Assembly (NCBI RefSeq): GCF_000223215.1
Contig: NC_017243.1
Span: forward strand, 2,852,001-2,916,000
Source: Brachyspira intermedia PWS/A
GTDB taxonomy: Bacteria > Spirochaetota > Brachyspiria > Brachyspirales > Brachyspiraceae
Direction: 5' to 3'
DNA length: 64,000 bases
Position numbers and translations under genes: made by a program. Shown one piece after another: positions 9,159 through 18,973 of the stretch. Positions within the stretch are counted from its first letter, which is position 1. Each line of letters opens with the position of its first letter. The notes under the pieces were generated by a model. That model was not told the origin of the DNA. It ran no database searches and worked only from the letters and a program-made list of their open reading frames with translations.

Positions 9159-9486
9159 TTATTTACATACCCCCCCCTTTATTCTTTAGAACTTTTATTT
9201 GAATATAAAACTTCATTTTTAAATATTAATTTATTCAGAAAATAAAGCACCCACCCAAGTTGTTTTTAAATTTAAAAATCTATTTAACGCACGGTTAGCT
9301 AAACTTAATAATATAATTAATTTATAATTATTAATACATCTATATTCATAACTTTACTCTGCGTGCGGTGAGAATATAAAAATACAAATAAATTTTGGGT
9401 GGGAAGCTATAATTTCAAAATAAATAAAAAAGAAAAATTAATTAAATATTATTAATTAAACAAAAAATATATAGGGCGGGATTTAA
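9159..9486 (+). repeat. Intergenic nested inverted-repeat element, copy B (full length)
   Basis: Complete copy in the same orientation as copy A. In order: type-1 end (atttacatacccccccctt, with C in place of G), gcacccacccaag, aacgcacggt, AT-rich centre, ctctgcgtgcggtgag, gggtgggaagc, and the type-2 end agggcgggatttaaaat. The C-rich left half and G-rich right half can pair as nested arms. It lies between the start of the lipoprotein gene and the 3' end of the Smr gene. Confidence 0.85.
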
Positions 9487-9502
9487 AATAAAGCAAAAAA
9501 TA

Positions 9503-10084
9503 TTATATATCCAAATAAATTATTTTAGCACCGCTTCCTCCAAGATTGATAGGAGCATCAGAAGAATATTTTATATAATTTTTTCCATCTGTTGCTAAAT
9601 AATATTCGACTAGATTTTTTAAAACAGGTATCCTATTCTCACTTCCAAAACCTTTGCCATGTATTATTAGTATTGGGCTTATTTTATTTTTTTGGCATTC
9701 ATAAATAAAATGTTTAATTTCTATTAATGCTCTTTCACTTGTAAGTCCATGTAGATCTAGCCTATCTTTTGGAATGGCATTTTTTATATTAGGCTTGAAT
9801 TTAGTATTAACTTTTCTGTCATGAATAGATTTTTTAGAATGATTAGTGCAATCGAGATTCTCAATTGCACTTAAAAACATTTCTTCATCTTCTTTTGTGT
9901 AGGCTAATTCTTCTTTTGAATTGATTTGAATTTCTTTATTAAAATTATTTTCTTTATCAATTTTATTTTTATTAAATTCTTTTTTTATATCTTCTTTTTT
10001 ATCATTAAACTCATCAGGAAAATGTCCATGCTCTAAATAGAATTCAAATAGTCTTCTCTCTTCTTCTTCAGAATTTTTCGACAT
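9503..10084 (-). CDS. Smr-domain protein
   Basis: 193-residue cytoplasmic protein with a C-terminal Smr domain (about residues 108-193): LDLHGLTSERAL, then LIIHGKG and GSGAKIIYLDI, matching the DLHG and HGKG motifs of the MutS2 C-terminal nuclease-like domain. The N-terminal half is highly charged (Lys/Glu/Asn) and without a recognised fold; the MutS-like ATPase part is absent, so this is a stand-alone Smr protein. Smr domains act on nucleic acids, with endonuclease activity shown for some members; recent work on such proteins also points to collided ribosomes. It lies 23 bases after rho on the same strand and is probably its co-transcribed partner. Confidence 0.8.
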   Translation of the reverse strand: MSKNSEEEERRLFEFYLEHGHFPDEFNDKKEDIKKEFNKNKIDKENNFNKEIQINSKEELAYTKEDEEMFLSAIENLDCTNHSKKSIHDRKVNTKFKPNIKNAIPKDRLDLHGLTSERALIEIKHFIYECQKNKISPILIIHGKGFGSENRIPVLKNLVEYYLATDGKNYIKYSSDAPINLGGSGAKIIYLDI

Positions 10085-10107
10085 ATTAATAAAATCCTAA
10101 AAAATAT

Positions 10108-11607
10108 TTATGAATTTAATAATTTTAAAAATTCAGCATTGTCTTTAGTAGAATTCATTTTATCAACAACAGTTTCTATTAATTGATCTTCATCAATACC
10201 TTGAGACTGCATATATTTTCTTAATGCCCACATTTTATTTTTCTCTTCCTCAGTAAGAAGTAAATCCTCTCTTCTAGTAGAAGAAGAATCAATATCAATA
10301 GCAGGGAAAAGTCTTCTATTAGCAAGTTTTCTATCTAAATGAAGTTCCATATTACCAGTACCTTTGAACTCTTCATAGATATAATCATCCATTTTACTTC
10401 CAGTATCAACTAAAGCAGAAGCAATTATAGTAAGAGATCCACCCTCTTCTATATTACGAGCAGCACCGAAGAATCTTTTTGGTTTATGTAAAGCATTTGA
10501 ATCAACACCGCCTGTTAATACTTTACCGCTTGCAGGAACTACTAAGTTATAAGCTCTTGAAAGTCTTGTGATAGAATCTAATATAATAACAACGTCATGT
10601 TTATTTTCAACTAATCTTTTTGCTTTTTCTAATACCATTTCAGAAACTTGACAATGTTTATCAGGAGTTTCATCAAAAGTAGATGCAATAACTTCAGCTT
10701 CTGGTACTTGTCTTTTCATATCAGTAACTTCTTCAGGACGTTCATCTATAAGAAGAATGAAAAGTTTGATATCAGGATAATTTTTACATATAGCATTAGC
10801 AATTTCCTGAAGCATCATAGTTTTACCAGCTTTAGGAGGTGCTACTATTAATCCTCTTTGACCTTTACCTATAGGAGAAACTAAATTAATAATACGAGTA
10901 GAAATTTTATTAGGAGCAAACTCTAAATCTATACGTTCATTAGGAAAAATTGGAGTTAATTTATCGAAATGAGGTCTTTTATAAAGATTATTAGGTTCTT
11001 CTCCATTAACAGTTTCTATTCTAAGTAAAGCAAAAAATTTCTCTCCGGCATTATCTTTAGGAGGTCTAACTTCTCCAGTAATTAAATCACCAGTTCTAAG
11101 TCCGAAAAGCCTTATTTGAGCAGGAGAAATATATATATCATCAGGTCCAACTAAATAATTACTATTTTTTGAACGCAAGAAACCAAAACCATCTTGTAAA
11201 GTTTCCAAAGTACCTTCAGCAACTATTTTTCCTTCTAAAGCAATCTGTGCTTTTAATATAGCATGCATAAGTTCCTGACGTCTTATATTATTATTAGTGT
11301 CTTTCTTTATACCATAAGATTCAGCAAATTCCAATAATTCCTCAAAAGTTAAAACACTTAATTTGCTAATATAAAGTATATCATGAGGTCTTTTTATTTC
11401 TTTCACTTCATCATTACTTTCTATTTCTTTATCAAATTCATCTTTTTCAAGTACAATTTCTGAATTATTTGTATTTTCTTCATTATTTTCAGCAACAACC
11501 TGTTTTACAACTTTCTTTCTAACAACTTTTTTTACCTGAACAGGAGCTGTTTCAATTTCCTCATTTTCATTAGATACTTTAACACGTTTTTTGGTTGGAA
11601 AAGGCAT
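10108..11607 (-). CDS. rho: Transcription termination factor Rho
   Basis: Hexameric RNA helicase/translocase that ends untranslated transcripts. 499 residues, longer than the ~420 of E. coli because of a charged N-terminal extension (about 1-75). Then the Rho N-terminal helical domain (about 80-125), the cold-shock-like RNA-binding domain with RNP1 GFGFLR (140-145), and the ATPase core with Walker A APPKAGKT (256-263), the DERPEEV segment and Walker [11 protein letters not shown]. The C-terminal R-loop region [10 protein letters not shown] is present. It follows the ribosomal block by 115 bases containing a perfect hairpin, and precedes the Smr gene by 23 bases. Confidence 0.95.
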   Translation of the reverse strand: MPFPTKKRVKVSNENEEIETAPVQVKKVVRKKVVKQVVAENNEENTNNSEIVLEKDEFDKEIESNDEVKEIKRPHDILYISKLSVLTFEELLEFAESYGIKKDTNNNIRRQELMHAILKAQIALEGKIVAEGTLETLQDGFGFLRSKNSNYLVGPDDIYISPAQIRLFGLRTGDLITGEVRPPKDNAGEKFFALLRIETVNGEEPNNLYKRPHFDKLTPIFPNERIDLEFAPNKISTRIINLVSPIGKGQRGLIVAPPKAGKTMMLQEIANAICKNYPDIKLFILLIDERPEEVTDMKRQVPEAEVIASTFDETPDKHCQVSEMVLEKAKRLVENKHDVVIILDSITRLSRAYNLVVPASGKVLTGGVDSNALHKPKRFFGAARNIEEGGSLTIIASALVDTGSKMDDYIYEEFKGTGNMELHLDRKLANRRLFPAIDIDSSSTRREDLLLTEEEKNKMWALRKYMQSQGIDEDQLIETVVDKMNSTKDNAEFLKLLNS

Positions 11608-11640
11608 AATAATTCCTTCGATAAATAAGAATCATGCTAA

Positions 11641-11664
11641 GTTATAGCGAATACTCGCTATAAC
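11641..11664. other. Perfect 10-bp hairpin between rplQ and rho
   Basis: gttatagcga, 4-base loop atac, tcgctataac: a perfect inverted repeat with no T tract on either side. It sits midway in the 115-base rplQ-rho gap. It could be an RNA processing site, a stabilising hairpin at the end of the ribosomal message, or an operator; sequence alone does not decide. Confidence 0.6.
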
Positions 11665-11722
11665 TACACGATATAATATTTATCTTAATTTGCTTATATT
11701 AGATTTATAAACTTGATTTAAT

Positions 11723-12109
11723 TTATTTATTTTCAGTTTTAGCAGAACTGCTATCAGATTCGCAAAGCATAATAACACACATGTCAGCAGCATCACCGAA
11801 TCTCTTATATGATAAAATTTTTCTTACATAACCGCCGTTTTTACCAGCATATCTAGGAGCTATATCTTTGAAAAGTTTAGCAAGTATTGTTTTATCTTTA
11901 ACATACTTTGCTACAGTTCTTCTATTATGAACATTATCAACTTTAGCTCTATAAATTATTTTATCAGCTAATTGCTTAATAGCTCTACCCTTTTCTTTAG
12001 TAGTTTCTATTTTTTCATATTTAAAAAGAGAAGTAAGCATATTAGAAAGCATAGCTTTTTTATGTGCACTTGTTCTATTAAATTTTTTTACTGTAACTCT
12101 ATGTCTCAT
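11723..12109 (-). CDS. rplQ: 50S ribosomal protein L17
   Basis: Large-subunit protein near the exit tunnel, 128 residues. N-terminus MRHRVTVKKFNRTSAHKKAM is the L17 signature (usual form MRHRK..GRKLGRTSSHRKAM), followed by LFKYEKIETTKEKGRAIKQLADK. The C-terminal tail is short and Ser-rich. Aaggat lies ahead of the ATG. It closes the ribosomal block, 41 bases after rpoA, the usual place. Confidence 0.95.
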   Translation of the reverse strand: MRHRVTVKKFNRTSAHKKAMLSNMLTSLFKYEKIETTKEKGRAIKQLADKIIYRAKVDNVHNRRTVAKYVKDKTILAKLFKDIAPRYAGKNGGYVRKILSYKRFGDAADMCVIMLCESDSSSAKTENK

Positions 12110-12150
12110 TTTACTATCCTTGAAAGTTTATTAACTTTTATATTATTCTC

Positions 12151-13125
12151 TTATCCTCTCATACCAAGATGAGCATTATACTCAGCTAGCTTTTCTTTAA
12201 TTTCTTCGATAATCATTTCATTAGCACCGATTAATCTTAATAAATCAGCATCAGTTTTAACTGCAACTTTATCTAAAGTTTTCAAATCAGAAGCCATTAA
12301 GAAATTAGCAGTTCTAACAGAGAATTCTACCTCTTCAATATGTTTACCTTTAAGAGAATCAAGCACAGAATCTTTAGGAGTTTCTTCTATTTTTTCATCA
12401 TCTCCATTAGCCTCTTCAGGATCCATAAAATGCTTTAAATTATCTCTTAAAATCTTAGCAGCTTGGGATAAAGCCTTATCAGGAGCTATATTACCCTTAG
12501 TTTCTATCTCAAGAGTAAGTTTACCATAATCTATACGCTGACCTACTCTGATAGGATCAACATTATATTTTACACTTACAATAGGAGAATAAATAGCATC
12601 TATAGCTATAGCATTAATATCTTCTAATAATTCAATATTCATTTCAGCAGGCACATAGCTGTATCCACCTTCAATTTGAATATCCATCTCAAAAGTATAT
12701 CCCTCAGCAATTGTAGCTATATAATAGTCAGGATTATGCACTTGAGCTTCAGTATCATCAGCCACCAAATCTCCAGCAGTGATAACACATGGACCTTCTT
12801 TTTTCATATGAATAGTTTTAGTATCCATATGGCTAGGAAGAGAAACCACAACATTTTTAAGATGCATAATCATAACAATTGTGTCCTCTTTCATTCCAGG
12901 AACATTTTCAAATTCATTGCTAACACCATCAATTTTGATAGTAGTGATAGCATAACCAGGTATAGAAGATAATAGTACTCTTCTTAAAGCATTACCAACT
13001 GTTACCGCATATCCTCTCTCAAAAGGCTGAGCTATAAATTTACCATAAGTAGGAGTTAAATCCTTCTTTTCAAAAGTAACTCTATGAGGATGTCTAATAG
13101 ATTCTAATATTTCTTTTAATGCCAT
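12151..13125 (-). CDS. rpoA: DNA-directed RNA polymerase subunit alpha
   Basis: Assembly platform of RNA polymerase, 324 residues. The N-terminal dimerisation domain has FIAQPFERGYAVTVGNALRRVLLSSIPGYAIT split over about 30-65, the standard signature; the C-terminal domain (about 255-320) with SVRTANFLMASDLKTLDKVAVKT is the part that contacts activators and UP elements. Between them is an acidic linker (MDPEEANGDDEKIEE). Length is normal. It is placed between rpsD and rplQ as in most bacteria. Confidence 0.96.
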   Translation of the reverse strand: MALKEILESIRHPHRVTFEKKDLTPTYGKFIAQPFERGYAVTVGNALRRVLLSSIPGYAITTIKIDGVSNEFENVPGMKEDTIVMIMHLKNVVVSLPSHMDTKTIHMKKEGPCVITAGDLVADDTEAQVHNPDYYIATIAEGYTFEMDIQIEGGYSYVPAEMNIELLEDINAIAIDAIYSPIVSVKYNVDPIRVGQRIDYGKLTLEIETKGNIAPDKALSQAAKILRDNLKHFMDPEEANGDDEKIEETPKDSVLDSLKGKHIEEVEFSVRTANFLMASDLKTLDKVAVKTDADLLRLIGANEMIIEEIKEKLAEYNAHLGMRG

Positions 13126-13155
13126 TCTTAAAATACCCCTTATAAAAGAGTTCCA

Positions 13156-13782
13156 TTACTTAGAATAATACTCAATGATGAGCTGTTCATTAATAGGATA
13201 CTCTATATGCTCTCTTATAGGTAAAGTTACGATTTCGCCTGTCTTATTAGAAAGATCTAAACTTAACCAAGCAGGAACATACTCACTTTTTAAACCTTCC
13301 ACTATAGTTTTTACTTCAGCTACTGCATTACCTCTTTCAGTGAAAGCAACTTTATCACCTACTTTAACACAATAAGAAGGAACTGTCATTCTTTTACCAT
13401 TAACTGATATAAAACCATGAGCTACAAATTGTCTAGCTTGATTTCTGCTTTTAGCAAGTCCAAGTCTGTAAACAACATTATCCAAACGAAGCTCTAATAA
13501 TCTAAGTAAGTTTTCACCGGATACACCAGCTACACGAATAGCCTCATGATAATAATTTCTAAATTGTTTTTCTAAAACGCCGTAAATACGTTTAACTTTC
13601 TGTTTTTCTCTCATCTGAATACCATATTCTGATAACTGTTTCATTTTTCTGTTAGCAGGACCAGGTACATCTCTCTTTTTTGTTATAGCACATTTAGCAG
13701 TAAGACATCTATCGCCTTTCAACATAAGTTTCATTTTTTCGCGGCGACATAATCTGCAACTAGCATCTCTATATCTTGCCAT
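13156..13782 (-). CDS. rpsD: 30S ribosomal protein S4 (zinc-type)
   Basis: Primary 16S rRNA-binding protein, 208 residues, also an assembly and fidelity protein. The N-terminus holds a four-cysteine set C9-x2-C12...C26...C31, the zinc-binding (C+) form of S4. The central S4 RNA-binding domain has LLRLLELRLDNVVYRLGLAKSRNQARQ spread over about 88-115 and GHI-type FISVNGKRM. It lies 42 bases after rpsK and 30 before rpoA. In E. coli S4 represses the alpha operon; no comparable site is claimed here. Confidence 0.95.
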   Translation of the reverse strand: MARYRDASCRLCRREKMKLMLKGDRCLTAKCAITKKRDVPGPANRKMKQLSEYGIQMREKQKVKRIYGVLEKQFRNYYHEAIRVAGVSGENLLRLLELRLDNVVYRLGLAKSRNQARQFVAHGFISVNGKRMTVPSYCVKVGDKVAFTERGNAVAEVKTIVEGLKSEYVPAWLSLDLSNKTGEIVTLPIREHIEYPINEQLIIEYYSK

Positions 13783-13824
13783 AATTATTTATCTCCTATT
13801 ATCAATACAATTCTTAATTAACTA

Positions 13825-14235
13825 TTATATTCTTCTTCTTTTTCTAGGACGGCAGCCATTATGAGGCATTGGAGTAACGTCCTTAATAAGTTTAACTTTA
13901 AGACCTGAAGCTTCAACAGCTCTGATAGAGCTTTCTCTACCCATTCCAGGACCTTTAACATAAACTTCTACTTCTCTTACACCCATTTCATAAGCTTTTT
14001 TAGATGCTTTTTCACTAGCAACTTGTGCTGCGAAAGGCGTAGATTTCTTACTACTTTTGTAATCTCCATCTAAACCTGCACTAGCCCATGATAAAGTGTC
14101 ACCATTTCTATCAGTTATAGTAACTATTGTATTATTAAAGCTAGCCTTTATATGTACTATACCAAAAGCTTCAACTTTTCTATCTTTTTTAATTTTTTTA
14201 TCTTTTAGAGTTTTTTTACCTTTTTGAGTAGCCAC
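13825..14235 (-). CDS. rpsK: 30S ribosomal protein S11
   Basis: Platform protein of the small subunit that helps form the mRNA exit channel, 136 residues. Signatures: [22 protein letters not shown] (about 25-46) and the C-terminal [16 protein letters not shown], almost universal in S11. The first 20 residues are a Lys-rich extension. Sixteen bases after rpsM. Confidence 0.96.
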   Translation of the reverse strand: MATQKGKKTLKDKKIKKDRKVEAFGIVHIKASFNNTIVTITDRNGDTLSWASAGLDGDYKSSKKSTPFAAQVASEKASKKAYEMGVREVEVYVKGPGMGRESSIRAVEASGLKVKLIKDVTPMPHNGCRPRKRRRI

Positions 14236-14251
14236 TATTCTCCCCCATTAA

Positions 14252-14641
14252 TTATTTTTTACCTGGTGCTTTTTTCTTACCAGCAATAGCTTTTCTTGCA
14301 CCGCCGCCTCTAGCATTACGAGAGTTTGTACGAGTGCGTTGACCATGTACAGGAAGCCTCTTAATATGACGCATTCCGCGGTATGAGTGAATGTCTTTCA
14401 AACGTTTTATATTATTATAAAGCTCTGTACGTAAATCACCTTCTACTTTAGTAGTGGCTTCTATAGCATCTCTTAAAGCAGTAATTTGTGCATCTGTTAA
14501 ATCTTTAGCTTTAATAGAGTAGTCTATATTAGCTTTATCACAAATAACATGAGCAAGAGTACGTCCTATACCATATATATCAGTAAGGGCTATTTCTATT
14601 CTTTTATTATTTCTTATTTCAACACCCATTAAGCGTGCCAT
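14252..14641 (-). CDS. rpsM: 30S ribosomal protein S13
   Basis: Head protein of the small subunit contacting the P-site tRNA and the B1 bridge, 129 residues. Signatures: ALTDIYGIGRTLAH near the N-terminus and the C-terminal GMRHIKRLPVHGQRTRTNSRNARG, then a basic tail ending KKKAPGKK. Twenty-two bases after rpmJ, sixteen before rpsK. Confidence 0.96.
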   Translation of the reverse strand: MARLMGVEIRNNKRIEIALTDIYGIGRTLAHVICDKANIDYSIKAKDLTDAQITALRDAIEATTKVEGDLRTELYNNIKRLKDIHSYRGMRHIKRLPVHGQRTRTNSRNARGGGARKAIAGKKKAPGKK

Positions 14642-14663
14642 ATTAATTATCTCCTTAAATTAA

Positions 14664-14780
14664 TTACTTCTGTTTTTGTTTATGTCTTGGGTTTTTCTTA
14701 CATATAACTCTAACGACGCCTTTTCTCTTCACTATTTGGCAGTCATTACAACGTTTTTTTATAGAACTTTTTACTTTCAT
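14664..14780 (-). CDS. rpmJ: 50S ribosomal protein L36 (zinc-type)
   Basis: 38-residue protein of the large subunit. Translation from the ATG at 14780 gives [19 protein letters not shown], continuing [19 protein letters not shown], with the zinc-ligand set Cys11, Cys14, Cys27 and His33. It has the usual position between infA and rpsM with 24- and 22-base gaps. It was found by translating the gap between these genes. Confidence 0.95.
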   Translation of the reverse strand: MKVKSSIKKRCNDCQIVKRKGVVRVICKKNPRHKQKQK

Positions 14781-14804
14781 TGTAACTAATCTCCATTTAA
14801 TTTA

Positions 14805-15023
14805 TTACTTATAACGATAAATTATTCTACCCTTTGTCAAATCATAGGGAGACATTTCTATAGTTACTTTATCCCCAGGAAGTATGCGAATAAAATTCAT
14901 ACGCATTTTGCCTGATATATGAGCCAATATCCTATGACCATTTTCTAACTCTACTCTAAAAGTAGCATTTGGAAGAGGCTCTACTACAGTACCTTCTACT
15001 TCTATAGTTTCTCTTTCAGCCAT
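14805..15023 (-). CDS. infA: Translation initiation factor IF-1
   Basis: Single OB-fold protein that binds the ribosomal A site during initiation, 72 residues, exactly the family length. Signatures: [24 protein letters not shown], then [19 protein letters not shown] and the end KGRIIYRYK. It lies four bases after secY. The genes adk and map, which often separate secY and infA, are not here. Confidence 0.96.
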   Translation of the reverse strand: MAERETIEVEGTVVEPLPNATFRVELENGHRILAHISGKMRMNFIRILPGDKVTIEMSPYDLTKGRIIYRYK

Positions 15024-15027
15024 ATTA

Positions 15028-16368
15028 TTACCTTCTCACCTTAGATTTCTTTAATATGCCGTCGTAGTTATGCATTTGTAAATAGGACTCTATTTGTTTT
15101 AATAACTCAACAGCAACACTTACACTAATCATTACAGATGTTCCACCCATCAAATAAACAAGCGAATTATTTGTACCTCTAAAAGGAGCAAATATAGGAA
15201 TCTTAGACATTAAATCCGGAAATACTGCTATTGCAGCCAAGAATATTGAACCGCCTATAGTTATTCTGCTTAATACTGTCTTTAAATATTCTGCAGTTTG
15301 AGTACCTGGTCTGTAACCTGGTATAAAACCACCGGACTTTTTAAGATTCTCAGCTATATCATCAGGATTAAACTGTACTGATGTATAAACATAGGCAAAC
15401 ATTATAACTAATAAACAATAAAGAATTATGTATGCCCAACTTCCATAAGAGAAGAATCTAAGCAATGCATCAAGCCATCTCCATTGAACTCCTCTAGTTA
15501 AGCTAGCTATTTGAGCAGGAATTGCCATTAAAGCTGAAGCAAATATTATAGGAATTACACCGGATGGGTTGATTTTGAAAGGTATATGAGTTGATTGAGC
15601 TCCGAATACTTTTCTGCCTACAACTCTTTTAGCATACTGAACAGGAATTCTTCTTTGTCCGCTTTCTTCATAAACTACGCAGAATATTACTATTGCGAAA
15701 ATTATAAAGAAAAGAACTATAACTAAAGAATTCAAATATTCACTTTCTCTTTTCTGTATAACATCATATACACCAGCAGGAATACGAGCAACAATACCGG
15801 CAAAGATTATAACAGATATACCGTTACCAAGGCCGCGTTCTGTGATCTGGTCACCTAGCCACATCAAGAACATGGTACCAGCTGTAGCTGTTACAACAAC
15901 TAGAAGTATGAAACCTATACCAGGATTCATAAATATCATAGCACCTTCATTTATACTCTGAATCCAGCTAGCCATAGCTGCAGATTGTACTATACAAAGA
16001 ACAAGAGTTAGATATCTAACATACTGATTTATCTTTTTACGACCACTCTCACCTTCTTTTTGCATTCTTTCCAAAGCAGGAATAACTACACCAAGAAGCT
16101 GCATTATAATTGAAGCAGAAATATAAGGCATAATACCTAATGCTAATATAGAAAATCTAAATAAAGCACCACCTGAAAATAAATCCATTATAGTTAAAAG
16201 TCCTCCTCCGCCTTGAGATGAGGACAAGAAACCTAACAATGCTGTAGGATCTATACCAGGTGTAGGAATATGACTACCTATTCTATAAACTAATATAGCA
16301 ATAACAGTAAATAAGATTCTGCTTCTTAATTCTTGTACCCTAAATATATTAGCAAACGACTTAAACAT
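15028..16368 (-). CDS. secY: Preprotein translocase subunit SecY
   Basis: Channel subunit of the Sec translocon in the inner membrane, 446 residues, ten predicted transmembrane helices. Signatures: [24 protein letters not shown] in helix 1, the plug region, and the cytoplasmic loop motif [10 protein letters not shown] before helix 7, followed by [16 protein letters not shown]. Normal length. It lies between rplO (11-base gap) and infA (4-base gap). Confidence 0.96.
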   Translation of the reverse strand: MFKSFANIFRVQELRSRILFTVIAILVYRIGSHIPTPGIDPTALLGFLSSSQGGGGLLTIMDLFSGGALFRFSILALGIMPYISASIIMQLLGVVIPALERMQKEGESGRKKINQYVRYLTLVLCIVQSAAMASWIQSINEGAMIFMNPGIGFILLVVVTATAGTMFLMWLGDQITERGLGNGISVIIFAGIVARIPAGVYDVIQKRESEYLNSLVIVLFFIIFAIVIFCVVYEESGQRRIPVQYAKRVVGRKVFGAQSTHIPFKINPSGVIPIIFASALMAIPAQIASLTRGVQWRWLDALLRFFSYGSWAYIILYCLLVIMFAYVYTSVQFNPDDIAENLKKSGGFIPGYRPGTQTAEYLKTVLSRITIGGSIFLAAIAVFPDLMSKIPIFAPFRGTNNSLVYLMGGTSVMISVSVAVELLKQIESYLQMHNYDGILKKSKVRR

Positions 16369-16379
16369 TATAATTTACC

Positions 16380-16871
16380 TTAAGACTTTTTATCTTCTTT
16401 CTTTCTAATATATTTTTTGCGTTCATGTATTACAACTTTACCGCCGGATTTCTCTATTTTTTCTATAGCTTTTTTACTAGCCATATCAACTGTTATAGTA
16501 ACAGCATTTTTTACTTCACCCATAGAAAGAAGTTTAATATAATCTCTCTTAGATGATAAGAAACCCATTTGAAGTAAAGTTTCTCTTGTGATTTCATTAC
16601 CGCCTATAGAATCTAAATCACCAACATTTATAATATTTACACATTTTTTGAAAGCTGCATTAGTGAATCCGCTTTTTGGAATTCTTCTATGCAAAGGCAT
16701 TTGTCCGCCTTCAAAACCAGCTCTTCTGCTGTAACCGGCACGAGACTGAGCACCTTTATCACCTCTGCCTGCAGTACAGCCCCAACCAGAACCTTGTCCG
16801 CGTCCTACTCTATGACGTTTTTTACTAGATCCCTTAGGAGCTCTTAATATTTTTGTATTTTCTTGTGCCAT
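16380..16871 (-). CDS. rplO: 50S ribosomal protein L15
   Basis: Late-assembly protein of the large subunit, 163 residues. Signatures: the Gly/Arg-rich N-terminus RVGRGQGSGWGCTAGRGDKGAQ and GFEGGQMPLHRRIPKSGF. I place the start at the ATG at 16871 (MAQENTKI): an in-frame GTG five codons upstream is itself part of the gtgagg Shine-Dalgarno that serves this ATG. The C-terminus ends in a Lys-rich tail. Eleven bases after rpmD and eleven before secY. Confidence 0.94.
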   Translation of the reverse strand: MAQENTKILRAPKGSSKKRHRVGRGQGSGWGCTAGRGDKGAQSRAGYSRRAGFEGGQMPLHRRIPKSGFTNAAFKKCVNIINVGDLDSIGGNEITRETLLQMGFLSSKRDYIKLLSMGEVKNAVTITVDMASKKAIEKIEKSGGKVVIHERKKYIRKKEDKKS

Positions 16872-16882
16872 TTTTAAGAACC

Positions 16883-17062
16883 TCACTTATACTCTACTTT
16901 AAGAAGATGTGATATTTTATTTATCATTCCATTTATTTGAGGAGTTGCTTCTTTTTCTACAACTCTTTTGCCCTTTTTGAAACCCAAAGCTACAACTGTA
17001 TCTCTTTGAGATTTCTCATAGCCTATAGGAGATTTTACTAATGTTATTACAACTTTAGCCAT
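16883..17062 (-). CDS. rpmD: 50S ribosomal protein L30
   Basis: 59-residue large-subunit protein. From the ATG at 17062 it reads [20 protein letters not shown], then [20 protein letters not shown] and ends LLKVEYK; the [13 protein letters not shown] and LGFKK positions are the L30 signature. Its start overlaps the rpsE stop by one base (taatg), and it ends 11 bases before rplO, the standard spc order. Confidence 0.94.
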   Translation of the reverse strand: MAKVVITLVKSPIGYEKSQRDTVVALGFKKGKRVVEKEATPQINGMINKISHLLKVEYK

Positions 17063-17580
17063 TATTCTGCCCTCCCATAAATTTGATCTATACTTACACC
17101 TCTTTTGTTAGCCATATATTCTACTGTTTTCAAAGATTTTAAACCTTCAAAAGTAGCTTTAGCTAGGTTCATAGAGTTGTTATTTCCTAAAGACTTAGAA
17201 AGAATGTTTTTAACTCCTGCTAATTCTAATACTGCACGAGCAGGACCTCCAGAAATAACTCCTGTACCTTTAGAAGCTGGTTTCATAACTATTCTGCTAC
17301 TTCTAAATACACCAACTGTATTATGAGGTATAGTTTCACCTTTTAAGTTAACTTCTATCATGTTTTTCTTAGCTTGCTCTATAGCTTTTCTTATAGCATC
17401 TGGTACTTCGTTTGCTTTACCGTAACCTAAACCAACATGACCATTTTTATCGCCTAAAACCATCAAAGCGGCAAATCTAAAACGTCTTCCGCCTTTCATA
17501 ACTTTAGCTACTCTGTTTAAAGTTATTAGACGCTCTTCATACATACTTTTTTCTTCGTTGTTATTTATATCGTGTGCCAA
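17062..17580 (-). CDS. rpsE: 30S ribosomal protein S5
   Basis: Small-subunit protein of decoding fidelity and mRNA entry, 172 residues. Signatures: [21 protein letters not shown] and [20 protein letters not shown] in the N-terminal double-stranded-RNA-like domain, then [23 protein letters not shown]. An N-terminal extension of about 12 residues ([12 protein letters not shown]) precedes the usual start of homology. Overlaps rpmD by one base. Confidence 0.96.
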   Translation of the reverse strand: MAHDINNNEEKSMYEERLITLNRVAKVMKGGRRFRFAALMVLGDKNGHVGLGYGKANEVPDAIRKAIEQAKKNMIEVNLKGETIPHNTVGVFRSSRIVMKPASKGTGVISGGPARAVLELAGVKNILSKSLGNNNSMNLAKATFEGLKSLKTVEYMANKRGVSIDQIYGRAE

Positions 17581-17591
17581 GGTAATACTCC

Positions 17592-17948
17592 TTAAAATTT
17601 CAATCCTGCTTCACGAGCACCGTCAGCTAGGGATTTTATTTTTCCATGATATATATATCCGTTTCTGTCAAATACAACTTCACTTATATTTTTCTCTTTT
17701 GCTCTAGTAGCTAAAACTTTACCTATTTCTTTAGCTATATCCACATTCTTACCGCTTTTTAAATCTTTTTCTTGAGAAGATGCTGATGCTAAAGTTATAC
17801 CTTTGCTATCATCTATTATTTGAGCAGATACATATTTAAGACTTTTATGAACTGTAAGTCTTGGACGCTCTGAGCTTCCTTCTATTCTTATACGTATACT
17901 TCTTTTTCTTCTTTCGCGTTGAGCTTTAATCTTTTCTCTTAAACTCAT
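17592..17948 (-). CDS. rplR: 50S ribosomal protein L18
   Basis: Binds 5S rRNA in the central protuberance, 118 residues. Signatures: [35 protein letters not shown] and the C-terminal [28 protein letters not shown], here cited in shortened form as [11 protein letters not shown]. Length is normal. Ten bases after rplF, eleven before rpsE. Confidence 0.95.
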   Translation of the reverse strand: MSLREKIKAQRERRKRSIRIRIEGSSERPRLTVHKSLKYVSAQIIDDSKGITLASASSQEKDLKSGKNVDIAKEIGKVLATRAKEKNISEVVFDRNGYIYHGKIKSLADGAREAGLKF

Positions 17949-17958
17949 AAAAAACCCC

Positions 17959-18531
17959 TTACTTAGCAGCTTTTTTACTTTCTTTATATTTTACATGCTC
18001 GCCGTCAAATCTAACACCTTTACCTTTATAAGGCTCAACAGGTCTTTTCTTTTTGATATTCATAGCAAGCTCGCCTACTTGTTCTTTATCATTGCCTTCG
18101 ATAGTGATTTTAGTATCTTTTTCAACTGTTACTTTAATACCTTCTGGTATTTTCATTTTTACATCACTAGAAAAACCTAATTGCAATGTTATAGTATCTC
18201 CTTGAACATTAGAACGATAACCTGTACCTTCTAATTGAAGAACTTTTTTATATCCGTTAGTAACGCCTTCTATCATATTAGAAATAAGCTTCCACACCAA
18301 ACCTAATTGTGCAGAGTACTTAGCTTTATTTTCTTTAATAGCTTTCTCGTCAGTACTTTCAATCTTAGGAGGTTTAACCCAAAGAGAATTATTTTCGAGT
18401 TCAAATATTATATAATCAAAAAACTCTCTTGTCAACTCCCCTCTTTTACCTTTTACGATTACTTTATGTCCGTCTATCTTAACTTCAACGCCTTGAGGTA
18501 TCGCTATAGGTTTATTTGCTAATCTACTCAT
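17959..18531 (-). CDS. rplF: 50S ribosomal protein L6
   Basis: Two-domain RNA-binding protein near the factor-binding site, 190 residues. Start MSRLANKPIAIPQGVEV; the C-terminal signature is PVEPYKGKGVRFDGEHV. It is slightly longer than the usual ~180 because of an insertion in the first domain around residues 50-75 (FELENNSLWVKPPKIESTDE). Twenty-four bases after rpsH. Confidence 0.95.
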   Translation of the reverse strand: MSRLANKPIAIPQGVEVKIDGHKVIVKGKRGELTREFFDYIIFELENNSLWVKPPKIESTDEKAIKENKAKYSAQLGLVWKLISNMIEGVTNGYKKVLQLEGTGYRSNVQGDTITLQLGFSSDVKMKIPEGIKVTVEKDTKITIEGNDKEQVGELAMNIKKKRPVEPYKGKGVRFDGEHVKYKESKKAAK

Positions 18532-18555
18532 TATTAATACCCTCTTAATAATTTA

Positions 18556-18957
18556 TTACCAAACGTAGCATAAAACTTCGCCGCCAACTTTTTCTTTTCT
18601 AGCCTCTTTATCTGTCATTACACCTTTACTTGTAGATATTACAGATATACCGAAACCGTTTTTTACTTGAGGTATAGTATCTACTGATGTATAAACTCTT
18701 AAACCTGGAGTTGATACTCTTTGAATTCCTTCTATTACTGAACTTCCCTCATAATATTTCAAATCTATTTCTATGCGGAAGAAATTTTTATCTTTTACTT
18801 CTACTTTTTTGAAGTCATTAATATAACCTTCTTTCTTTAAAATTGCAAGTATATTTTCCATTTTTGTAGAAAAAGGTATAGTAACAGACTCTTTTTTTGC
18901 TCTACAACCATTTCTTATTATAGTTAAAGCATCTGCTATTGGATCATGTACACTCAT
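18556..18957 (-). CDS. rpsH: 30S ribosomal protein S8
   Basis: Central-domain 16S rRNA-binding protein, 133 residues. Start MSVHDPIADALTIIRNG; C-terminal signature GFGISVISTSKGVMTDKEARKEKVGGEVLCYVW in shortened form ISTSKGVMTD and GGEVLCYVW. In E. coli S8 represses the spc operon through the L5 message; the site was not sought in detail. Sixteen bases after rpsN. Confidence 0.96.
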   Translation of the reverse strand: MSVHDPIADALTIIRNGCRAKKESVTIPFSTKMENILAILKKEGYINDFKKVEVKDKNFFRIEIDLKYYEGSSVIEGIQRVSTPGLRVYTSVDTIPQVKNGFGISVISTSKGVMTDKEARKEKVGGEVLCYVW

Positions 18958-18973
18958 TCATATTCTCCTTAAA

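Noticed and set aside
7629-9486. Copies A and B as the ends of a composite transposon carrying the lipoprotein gene
   Set aside because: They are direct repeats, but no transposase or target duplication is seen and the same element occurs alone at five other places.
16872-16886. GTG start for L15 five codons upstream of the chosen ATG
   Set aside because: The GTG is part of the gtgagg ribosome-binding site, and homology to L15 begins after the ATG.
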